From: Stenotrophomonas maltophilia
Lineage (GTDB): Bacteria; Pseudomonadota; Gammaproteobacteria; Xanthomonadales; Xanthomonadaceae
Length of the DNA stretch: 64,000 bases
Direction: 5' to 3'
Assembly (NCBI RefSeq): GCF_002799245.1
Contig: NZ_NEQV01000001.1
Location: 248,001 to 312,000 of the forward strand
Shown here: piece by piece, positions 16,619 to 23,442 of the stretch
Numbering within the stretch: position 1 is the first letter of the stretch
How the letters are laid out: every line of letters begins with the position of its first letter
Program-made: the position numbers and the translations under genes
The notes under the pieces: model-generated
Databases searched by the model: none
What the model was told of the DNA's origin: nothing
Seen by the model: only the letters and a program-made list of their open reading frames with translations

Positions 16619-17179
16619 TCAGGGTGCCGACGCGCGCAGGCTGTAACCGGCCAGGCGCCACACCTGGTCCTCGTCGAAACGGAACGAGACCAGCTCGCGC
16701 ACCGGCTGCGCGCTGTTGGCGAAACGGGTCGGGAAGCTGACGTTGATGTACAGCCCTTCCGGCACCGCGGCACCAGCGCTGTACTTGACCCGGGTGATGG
16801 TGGGCTGGCCACGCCCGGCCAGCGCACCCAGGCGCGTGCGCTCGGCGGTCAACTGGCTGACGAAGGCGGCCTTGGGCACCGCACGGCGCGCGACGGCCGA
16901 AGCGCCATCCCACAGTTCGCCGGCACGGTTGGCATCGACCAGCTGCGCCGCCTTTACTGCGGCTGCGCCCATTTCCGCGTCCTGTTTCTGCACCTGTGCC
17001 TGCTGCGCGGCGGTCAACGCCGGTGCGCCGGCAGTGGCCGGTTTCGCCGCCGCCGGTGATGCCGGGGCCGGGCGTGCCGGGGCCGGTGCAGGCGTGGCCG
17101 GTGCAGGCGTGGCCGGCGCAGGTGCCTGCGCCAATGCGGTCAGGGGCAGCAGGGACAGCAGCAGGAGCACGCGCTTCAT
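16619..17179 (-). CDS. Exported DUF4019 domain protein with Pro/Ala-rich linker
   Basis: 186 residues. A signal peptide (MKRVLLLLSLLPLTALAQA) is followed by a low-complexity linker of PAPATPAP-type repeats (about 20-60) and a DUF4019-like domain (about 75-186; KAAQLVDANRAGELWDGAS through WRLAGYSLR). The domain is widespread in Xanthomonadaceae periplasmic proteins and has no known activity. The frame also allows a GTG two codons upstream; the ATG was chosen. It probably sits in the periplasm attached to, or spanning, the peptidoglycan layer through the linker. Confidence 0.8.
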   Translation of the reverse strand: MKRVLLLLSLLPLTALAQAPAPATPAPATPAPAPARPAPASPAAAKPATAGAPALTAAQQAQVQKQDAEMGAAAVKAAQLVDANRAGELWDGASAVARRAVPKAAFVSQLTAERTRLGALAGRGQPTITRVKYSAGAAVPEGLYINVSFPTRFANSAQPVRELVSFRFDEDQVWRLAGYSLRASAP

Positions 17180-17237
17180 GGACACCGCCGGTTCTCGGGA
17201 AAGAACCGCAGTCTACGCCAGCACGGTGAGCTGCTCG

Positions 17238-18401
17238 TCAGCGCGCGTGGGCGCTGCCTTCCACCGTCGCTGCATCGGCCTGCGCGGCAGGCGTGCCGGT
17301 GCCTGCCGGCGCCTGTTCGGCCACCGGCGGCGGCTCCGACGGTGCCGGTGGCAGCGTTGCCACATCGATCTCCGACAGCGGGCTTTCTTCCGGGCATACC
17401 GCATCCGGGAAACCGAAGCGCTGCTTCAGTGCCTGGCCGCAGCTGTTGATCGATTCCATGTCAGCGCCTTCGCGCTTGCACTGCTGGTCGAAGACGATCA
17501 GGAACGCGTCCTTGCGCTGCACGAAATCATCGCCGCAGGCCCGCATCTGCTTGATCCGTTCCAGATCGTCCTGCACCGCGTTGGTGCCATCCAGGCCGTA
17601 CTGGCGCAGCTCGTCCGGCGTCAGCAGGCGCAGGCTGCGGTTGGGCACGGTCATCATCAGGTCGGCCACACCCACCGCCACGCCATTGCGTTGCAGGTAG
17701 TCCTTCACGTTGTCGTAGACCTCGTGCAGCTCGCGGTTGAGTTCGGCGCGCGAGGTAGCCTTGGAACTGATGCGCATCATGCGGTGGATGCCGACCTTGC
17801 CCGACAGCAGGCGGTTGTCACCGGCGGCCAGCACGAACACGCAGGCGCTGTGGCAGATCGAGCCTTCGCGCACCCAGATGGTCCAGCCCGATTCACCGAT
17901 GCTGTCACCGGCAACGATCGCCGACTCCACCTGCCCGCCGCTGGAATCCAGATCGAGGATGCGCTTGTGGATCTTCTGCTGGTCGGCGACCACGGCCAGC
18001 CGCCACATCATTTCGGCGAAGCCCGGATTGATCTTGCCGGCGTAGCGCACGCGCATCAGGCCGCGTTCGGCACAGGGCGCCAAGGCCGCGGTGATCTGCT
18101 CGCGCTGCAGGCCTTCCAGCTCGGCACCGTCGCCGGCATCGCCAGCATATTCCGTGCTGCAGCTGACCCAGGCGCGGCCATTCTCCAGCTGCGCCTGCGG
18201 CCACGGCCGGTCTGCCTGGCTGCGCGGCGGAGCCGGCGGCGGCGGCGCGTCGGCCGCATTGATCGACACCATGTTCTCGCCATCGCTGGCCGGTGCCCTC
18301 GCCGCCTTGTCGGCAGCGGTCACATTGCCCGGATTCTCCAGCTGGCTGCAGCCCGCCAGGGCCAGGCACAACAGGGGCAACCAGCGGAGTTTGGCGGACA
18401 T
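17238..18401 (-). CDS. Predicted lipoprotein with ClpP/crotonase-like (COG3904-type) domain
   Basis: 387 residues. The lipoprotein signal MSAKLRWLPLLCLALAGCSQ has its lipobox at LAGC. The central domain (about 110-260) contains LDSSGGQVESA, then ICHSACVFVLAAG and VGIHRM. The SSGG turn, the Ser in HSAC and the following His are placed as in ClpP-fold serine hydrolases of the COG3904 group. The C-terminal 50 residues are Pro/Ala-rich. An envelope serine protease role is plausible but not shown. The start at 18401 was chosen for the signal peptide; ATGs at 18419 and 18434 are in frame. Confidence 0.75.
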   Translation of the reverse strand: MSAKLRWLPLLCLALAGCSQLENPGNVTAADKAARAPASDGENMVSINAADAPPPPAPPRSQADRPWPQAQLENGRAWVSCSTEYAGDAGDGAELEGLQREQITAALAPCAERGLMRVRYAGKINPGFAEMMWRLAVVADQQKIHKRILDLDSSGGQVESAIVAGDSIGESGWTIWVREGSICHSACVFVLAAGDNRLLSGKVGIHRMMRISSKATSRAELNRELHEVYDNVKDYLQRNGVAVGVADLMMTVPNRSLRLLTPDELRQYGLDGTNAVQDDLERIKQMRACGDDFVQRKDAFLIVFDQQCKREGADMESINSCGQALKQRFGFPDAVCPEESPLSEIDVATLPPAPSEPPPVAEQAPAGTGTPAAQADAATVEGSAHAR

Positions 18402-18499
18402 CGGGCAACCGGTCTTCATGTGAACAAGAGCCACAGTCTACCCGTCCGGGGCGCGCATTCAGCGCGTGGTACTGAACCCCCTCTGACCCTTGGGAAAGC

Positions 18500-18705
18500 G
18501 TGTCGACCAAGGTCGACGCCTACCAACAGCAACGCAGAACGCCGTCCCGACAGATTGCCGGAACCTGTCTAAGGCGGGGTGGAGCCGGTGGCAGGGGCGT
18601 GAGCGCCATGGATGGCGCGACCGAGCTTGCAGGGACGTACTTGCAGCGTCCCCTGCCACCGGCCCCACCCCGCCTTCCCCCAGGAAGCCCGCTGTTGCTG
18701 TTGCT
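18500..18705 (+). repeat. Composite intergenic repeat, copy A (SMAG + GACAGnnnCTGTC + 29-bp-stem hairpin + CTGTTGCT tail)
   Basis: Order on the plus strand: SMAG-like GTGTCGACCAAGGTCGACGC ending CTAC at 18520-18523; CCCGACAG...CTGTCTAAGG at 18546-18573; a long hairpin with arms 18571-18599 and 18647-18676 (one mismatch, one bulge) around a loop with its own palindrome GCGCCATGGATGGCGC; and CGCTGTTGCTGTTGCT at 18690-18705. The same order is found inverted at 20845-21071. It fills most of the 405-base gap between the COG3904-type gene and ada-alkA. Confidence 0.85.
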
Positions 18706-18806
18706 CTGGCCTCGGCGGGTGCAGGGCGCCGCCCGGCCTGACTCCCTTCAGCATCCATGTCCGAATGTGGCGAGTATCTGCACCCGCAGCCGCCTAGACT
18801 GGCGCC

Positions 18807-20285
18807 ATGGACACCGCCCTCGCCCTCGACACTGCCGCCTGCGATCGCGCCCGCCTGGCCCGCGACGCCCGCTTCGACGGCGTGTTCTTCACCGCCGTGC
18901 GCAGCACCGGTATCTATTGCCGTCCGGTGTGCCCGGCACCGCCACCGAAGCCGCGCAACATCACCTACTTCCCAACCGCCGCCGCGGCCGCCGCAGCCGG
19001 TTACCGACCCTGCCTGCGCTGCCGCCCCGAACTGGCACCGCAGGCGCAGCAGGCACTGGCCGGGCAGACCGTGCAGCGCGCCCTGGCGTTGATCCAGGGT
19101 GGCTTCCTGCAGGAGCAGCCGGTTGCCGATCTTGCAATGAAGCTCGGCATCAGTGCGCGCCAGCTGCAACGCCTGTTCGTCGAACATCTCGGCGCGACGC
19201 CCGGGCAGATCCATGCCACCCACCGCCTGCTGCTGGCCAAGCAGCTGCTGACCGAAACCACGCTGGCGGTAACCGACGTCGCGCTGGCCGCCGGCTACAA
19301 CAGCCTGCGCCGCTTCAATACCGCGTTCCTGCAGGGCTGCGGCATGGCACCCACCGCACTGCGTCGCCAGCACCAGCCGCTGGCCGCCGATGATGGTTGC
19401 CTGGTACTGCGTCTGGCGTACCGGCCTCCACTGGATTTCCCGCGCATGCTGGCCTTCCTGCGCAAGCGCAGCCTGCCCGGCATCGAACTGATCGGCGAGG
19501 ACAGCTACCAGCGCGTGCTGGGCACGCCTGAGCGGCCCACCCTGCTGCGCGTCACGGCCGACCCGAAGCGCCCGGAGCTGCGCCTGCAACTGGGCGCGGT
19601 GGATCCGCGCCTGATCCCCGACATCGTGCGCCGCGTGCGTCGCGTATTCGATCTGGATGCCGACCTGCAGCAGGTCCATGCCGCGCTGGGCGAAGAGCCC
19701 CTGCTGGCGCGCGGCATCGCCGAACGTCCCGGGCTGCGCGTGCCCGGCGGCTGGGACGGCTTCGAAGTGGGCGTGCGTGCCGTGCTCGGGCAGCAGGTCA
19801 GCGTGGCCGCAGCCACCACCTTCGCACGGCGCCTGGTCGATGCCTATGGCGCGCACCTGCCGGGCATGCCGTCCGACTTTGATCGCCAGTTTCCGGCGCC
19901 GGAAGTACTGGCCGAGGCGCCACTGGAATCCATCGGCCTGCCGCGCAGCCGCGCAGCCACCGTGCGTGCGCTGGCCGCCGCCTGTGCCAGCGGCCAGCTC
20001 GACTTCGGGCCCGGCCAGGCATTGGAGGAATTCGTTGCGCGCTGCGTCGCACTGCCCGGCATCGGCCCGTGGACCGCGCAGTACATCGCCCTTCGCGGAC
20101 TCGGCCAGCCCGATGCCTTCCCGGCCGGCGATCTTGTGCTGCAGCAGGTCCTCGGCCACGCGCAGGGCCAGCGCCTGAGCGAGCGTGCGACCGAAGCGCG
20201 CTCGCAACCCTGGCGCCCGTGGCGCGCCTACGCCGTGCTGCACCTGTGGCACCTGTCCGGCACCTTCGTTGGAGAACCGACATGA
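18807..20285 (+). CDS. Ada-AlkA fusion: methyl-phosphotriester sensor/AraC regulator joined to 3-methyladenine DNA glycosylase II
   Basis: 492 residues in three parts. Residues 10-80 form an Ada-type zinc domain with Cys38, Cys42, Cys69 and Cys72, the same spacing and numbering as E. coli Ada, where Cys38 takes the methyl group from phosphotriesters. Residues 85-185 form an AraC-type HTH. Residues 200-490 form AlkA: an N-terminal beta domain, then a helix-hairpin-helix LPGIGPWTAQYIALRGLG and the catalytic Asp442 (FPAGD). The protein should sense methylation damage, activate its own operon and excise alkylated purines. It overlaps ogt by four bases (ATGA). The O6-methylguanine transferase half of Ada is missing here and supplied by ogt. 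Confidence 0.93.
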   Translation: MDTALALDTAACDRARLARDARFDGVFFTAVRSTGIYCRPVCPAPPPKPRNITYFPTAAAAAAAGYRPCLRCRPELAPQAQQALAGQTVQRALALIQGGFLQEQPVADLAMKLGISARQLQRLFVEHLGATPGQIHATHRLLLAKQLLTETTLAVTDVALAAGYNSLRRFNTAFLQGCGMAPTALRRQHQPLAADDGCLVLRLAYRPPLDFPRMLAFLRKRSLPGIELIGEDSYQRVLGTPERPTLLRVTADPKRPELRLQLGAVDPRLIPDIVRRVRRVFDLDADLQQVHAALGEEPLLARGIAERPGLRVPGGWDGFEVGVRAVLGQQVSVAAATTFARRLVDAYGAHLPGMPSDFDRQFPAPEVLAEAPLESIGLPRSRAATVRALAAACASGQLDFGPGQALEEFVARCVALPGIGPWTAQYIALRGLGQPDAFPAGDLVLQQVLGHAQGQRLSERATEARSQPWRPWRAYAVLHLWHLSGTFVGEPT

Positions 20286-20773
20286 CCCTGTTGTTCGATC
20301 GTTTCGACAGCCCGATCGGCGTATTGACCATCGCCGGCGACGAGCGCGGTCTTTCGCATGTGCTGTTCCCGGAGAACCGCCACCCCGCGCGCGGGCGCGA
20401 TGACTGGCACTACGCACCGGATGCACTGCCGGAAGCACGCGAACAGCTGCTGCAGTTCCTGCACGGTGAACGCAGCCAGTTCGATCTGCAGCTGGCACCG
20501 CGAGGCACGCCATTCCAGCTGCGCGTGTGGCAGGCGCTGGCGTTGATTCCGTTTGGCCAGACCTGGAGCTATCTGCAGCTGGCGCAGCACCTGGGCCAGC
20601 CCAGCGCGACCCGCGCGGTGGGCGCGGCCAATGGCCGCAATCCACTGCCGATCATCCTGCCCTGCCATCGCGTGATCGGCAGCAATGGTGCGTTGACCGG
20701 ATTCGGCGGCGGCCTGGAAACCAAGGCCGCGCTGCTGCGACTGGAACAACGCCAGGCCCCGCTGTTCGCCTGA
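20282..20773 (+). CDS. ogt: Methylated-DNA--protein-cysteine methyltransferase
   Basis: 163 residues. The C-terminal domain contains RAVGAANGRNPLPIILPCHR with the acceptor Cys128 in PCHRV, and the N-terminal domain is the usual short ribonuclease-like fold. It removes methyl groups from O6-methylguanine (and O4-methylthymine) in a suicide reaction. The start ATG overlaps the stop of the Ada-AlkA gene (ATGA), so the two form a translationally coupled repair operon. Confidence 0.95.
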   Translation: MTLLFDRFDSPIGVLTIAGDERGLSHVLFPENRHPARGRDDWHYAPDALPEAREQLLQFLHGERSQFDLQLAPRGTPFQLRVWQALALIPFGQTWSYLQLAQHLGQPSATRAVGAANGRNPLPIILPCHRVIGSNGALTGFGGGLETKAALLRLEQRQAPLFA

Positions 20774-20781
20774 GAGGGCTG

Positions 20782-21071
<290 letters not shown>

Positions 21072-21157
21072 GAAGCATCAGGAACCTGTCTGGAGAAGAG
21101 CCCCCTTGTTGTTCAAGGCGGTGCGCCGACAGGCGCGGGGACAAGAAAGAATGCGCG

Positions 21158-21185
21158 GACAGGGCGTGCGATAGCACGCCCTGTC
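21158..21185 (+). promoter_or_regulatory. Perfect 12-bp hairpin with GATA loop upstream of the NPP gene
   Basis: GACAGGGCGTGC (21158-21169), loop GATA, GCACGCCCTGTC (21174-21185). It ends 35 bases before the NPP start codon. It has no U-run, so it looks more like a leader structure or operator than a terminator. No other copy was seen in the window. Confidence 0.5.
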
Positions 21186-21220
21186 TTGGGCGCGTCATTG
21201 CCTCGCACTATCATGCAGGA

Positions 21221-22471
21221 ATGACTTCCGTACGCCTGACCTGCGCACTGGCGCTGCTGCTGCCATTGGCGGCCTGCACCACCGCCCCCGCCCCTTCCGC
21301 CTCCGCTCCCACTTCCATGGCTGCGGCTGCACCGCCGAAGCTGCTGCTGATCTCCATCGATGGCCTGCGCGCCGATGCGCTGGACCGCGGCCTGACCCCG
21401 AACCTGCAGCGGATGATCGACGGCGGCGTGCGCGCCCGCTGGATGACCCCGTCCTACCCGTCCCTGACCTTCCCCAACCACTACACCATCGTCACCGGCC
21501 TGCGCCCGGACCACCACGGCATCGTCAACAACAGCATGGAGGACGCAACACTCGGCCGTTTCGAACTGGGCAACCGCGACGCGGTCACCACCAGTGCCTG
21601 GTGGGGCGGAGAACCGATCTGGGTCGGTGCGGAGAATGCCGGCGTGCGCACCGCCACCACGTCGTGGCCCGGCAGCGAATCGGCGATCCGCGGGGTACGC
21701 CCCAGCCAGTGGCGCGTCTACGACAGCAAGGAACCGCTGGAGCAGCGCGCCGGCACCGTGCTCGACTGGCTGGCACAGGCCGATGCCGATGCACCACGGC
21801 TGACCACGCTGTACATGGAACACGTGGACAAGGCCGGCCACAACTACGGTCCCGAATCGAAGCAATACGCCGACGCCATCGTGCGCGCCGACCTGATCGT
21901 TGGCCAGGTACTCGACGGCCTGCAGCAGAGCGGCCTGGCCGCCACCACCAACGTGATCGTGGTATCTGACCATGGCATGGCCAGCGTCGCCGACGGGCAC
22001 GTGATCGCCACCGAATCGATGGCCGACCCGGCCATCGCGCGCAATGTCAGCCAGGGCCAGTCAGTCGGCTTTGCGCCGGTGGCCGGCCGCGAATCAGAGG
22101 CCGAAGCTGCCCTGCTCGGCCGCCATGCGCACTATGAGTGCTGGAAGAAGGAAAACCTGCCGGCTCGCTGGCACTACGGCACCCATCCGCGGATTCCGGC
22201 CATCGTCTGTGCGATGGATGAAGGGTGGGACGCGCTGCACCGGGCGAAGATCGCCAAGCGCCCGAAGCAGGACCGGGGCTCGCATGGCTATGACAACGCC
22301 CTGCCCTCGATGCGCGCGGTGTTCGTGGCCAGCGGCCCGTCGTTCCGCCAGGGCCTTGTGATCGATGGCTTCGACAATGTCGATGTCTATCCGTTGCTGG
22401 CCCATCTGCTGCAGGTGCCGGCCGCACCGAACGACGGCAATGCGGAGACGTTGAAGCAGGCACTGCGCTGA
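21221..22471 (+). CDS. Nucleotide pyrophosphatase/phosphodiesterase (NPP) family lipoprotein, alkaline phosphatase superfamily
   Basis: 416 residues. The N-terminal signal ends in a lipobox LAAC (Cys19). The metal and nucleophile motifs are ordered as in the well-studied Xanthomonas NPP: LISIDGLR (Asp47), YPSLTFPNHYT (nucleophile Thr83), EHVDKAGH, VVSDHGM and YGTHPRIP. The enzyme should hydrolyse phosphodiesters or nucleotides with two zinc ions, outside the inner membrane. ATG at 21221 was chosen because the signal peptide starts there; the frame is open further upstream through the repeat. Confidence 0.92.
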   Translation: MTSVRLTCALALLLPLAACTTAPAPSASAPTSMAAAAPPKLLLISIDGLRADALDRGLTPNLQRMIDGGVRARWMTPSYPSLTFPNHYTIVTGLRPDHHGIVNNSMEDATLGRFELGNRDAVTTSAWWGGEPIWVGAENAGVRTATTSWPGSESAIRGVRPSQWRVYDSKEPLEQRAGTVLDWLAQADADAPRLTTLYMEHVDKAGHNYGPESKQYADAIVRADLIVGQVLDGLQQSGLAATTNVIVVSDHGMASVADGHVIATESMADPAIARNVSQGQSVGFAPVAGRESEAEAALLGRHAHYECWKKENLPARWHYGTHPRIPAIVCAMDEGWDALHRAKIAKRPKQDRGSHGYDNALPSMRAVFVASGPSFRQGLVIDGFDNVDVYPLLAHLLQVPAAPNDGNAETLKQALR

Positions 22472-22478
22472 CCCCGTG

Positions 22479-22536
22479 GTAGAGCCGGGCCCATGCTCGG
22501 CTGCATTGCGCCAGCCGAGCATGGGCTCGGCTCTAC
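22479..22536. repeat. SMAG-type REP dimer
   Basis: GTAG at 22479 and CTAC at 22536, with GAGCCGGGCCCATGCTCGGC and its inverted partner between them. It lies 8 bases after the NPP stop and 13 bases before the run of A residues of the bTHX terminator. Confidence 0.85.
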
Positions 22537-22548
22537 AAAAACAGGCAC

Positions 22549-22579
22549 AAAAAAAACGCGGCGCCAGGCGCCGCGTTTT
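22549..22579. terminator. Bidirectional intrinsic terminator for bTHX (minus) and possibly the NPP gene (plus)
   Basis: A GC-rich palindrome CGCGGCGCC/GGCGCCGCG (22557-22575) is bordered by eight A on the left and TTTT on the right. On the minus strand it gives a stem followed by eight U, a strong terminator 24 bases after the bTHX stop. Confidence 0.85.
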
Positions 22580-22603
22580 CCTTGGACCGGTCGGTCGGCC
22601 GGA

Positions 22604-22783
22604 TCAGGCCTTGGCGACGGCCTTCTTCGCCACAGCCTTCTTCGCCGGAGCCTTGGCCACGGTCTTCTTGGCAACCGGGGCGGCGGCGCCTACGGCGACC
22701 TTGCTCGCGGTGTGCGAACGGGCGTTGCCGTAGCTGGCGTTGTAGCGCTTGCCCTTGGCGGTCTTGCGGTCACCCTTACCCAT
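22604..22783 (-). CDS. 30S ribosomal protein bTHX with extended Ala/Lys tail
   Basis: 59 residues starting MGKGDRKTAKGKRYNASYGN, the signature of bTHX, the small protein that binds the head of the 30S subunit and was first seen in Thermus. The Thermus protein ends after about 26 residues; here a tail of repeated AVAKK/KAPAKK units follows, like the tails of histone-H1-like bacterial proteins. GAGGAG lies six to seven bases upstream of the ATG, and a strong terminator lies downstream. The gene is short and easily missed by ORF cut-offs. The role of the tail (rRNA or DNA contact) is unknown. Confidence 0.85.
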   Translation of the reverse strand: MGKGDRKTAKGKRYNASYGNARSHTASKVAVGAAAPVAKKTVAKAPAKKAVAKKAVAKA

Positions 22784-22893
22784 GTCTTCAACTCCTCAAG
22801 TGTGAAATCTGGTTACCCCGTACTGACACGGGTTCGGCGGGGCCGCCTTGCTGGGCGCCCCCGCGCACGATCAGAAAGCCTATCACGGAGCGC

Positions 22894-23307
22894 CTAGTGC
22901 GCGCAGCTGGCGTCGTGCACGTGGCCGTGGTTGAGGCGCAGGTTGACCAGGTGCGCAACACCCACCAGCAGGCCGCCGATGGTCATCACCACCGCATGTG
23001 GTACGGCGTTGTGGTGCAGCGGGTCGTACAGCACGCCGGCCCACAACGCGACCAGACCGGGAATCAGGAAGCCCAGCGCACGCAGCGCGCCGTGACGGCG
23101 GTAACCCCAGACCAGGCTGAACAGCCCGAGCAGGGTCACGAACAGCACCAGCGCCTGTTCAACTCCGTCACTCAGCCAGAAGGACAGCCCCAGCGACGGT
23201 GCCGCCGCCAGCAGCACGGGGATCACCGCGCAGTGCACCGCGCACAGCATCGAACCAGTGGCACCGAAACGGTCGAGCAGGGGGCGCAGGCGTGAGGACA
23301 GGGACAT
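22894..23307 (-). CDS. MerC domain-containing membrane protein, His-tailed
   Basis: 137 residues with four hydrophobic segments. It starts MSLSSRLRPLLDRFGATGSM followed by LCAVHCAVIPVLL, the CxxxHC-type motif of the MerC family. The C terminus LNHGHVHDASCAH is rich in His and Cys, as expected for metal binding. MerC was named from mercury transport, but such proteins next to zinc genes may handle other metals. The open frame continues to 23556 but would run through the regulatory region; the start at 23307 places the conserved domain at the N terminus. It is divergent from the ZnuD-like gene and shares a Zur-like operator region with it. Confidence 0.82.
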   Translation of the reverse strand: MSLSSRLRPLLDRFGATGSMLCAVHCAVIPVLLAAAPSLGLSFWLSDGVEQALVLFVTLLGLFSLVWGYRRHGALRALGFLIPGLVALWAGVLYDPLHHNAVPHAVVMTIGGLLVGVAHLVNLRLNHGHVHDASCAH

Positions 23308-23334
23308 GACTTCCAGCAGGGTCGGCGAATCGTT

Positions 23335-23351
23335 ATGGAATAATATAACAT
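23335..23351. promoter_or_regulatory. Zur-like operator between MerC and ZnuD-like genes (site 1)
   Basis: ATGGAATA-A-TATAACAT. Compared with the enterobacterial Zur core ATGTTATA-N-TATAACAT, 14 of 16 positions match. It is the only strongly AT-rich palindrome in the 135-base divergent region and lies 28 bases upstream of the merC-like start. Confidence 0.65.
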
Positions 23352-23414
23352 CCATTCCCGACCCGCACGGTTTCCCTCCCCCTGTCCCATCGACGGGATT
23401 CGTGCGCCCCGTGA

Positions 23415-23431
23415 TTGATACAATGTAACAA
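23415..23431. promoter_or_regulatory. Weaker second Zur-like site directly upstream of the ZnuD-like gene
   Basis: TTGATACA-A-TGTAACAA matches the same core at 11 of 16 positions and ends 11 bases before the receptor start codon. The overlap with GATACAAT, a possible -10 element, would allow repression. The match is moderate. Confidence 0.4.
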
Positions 23432-23442
23432 AGGACCCGCCC

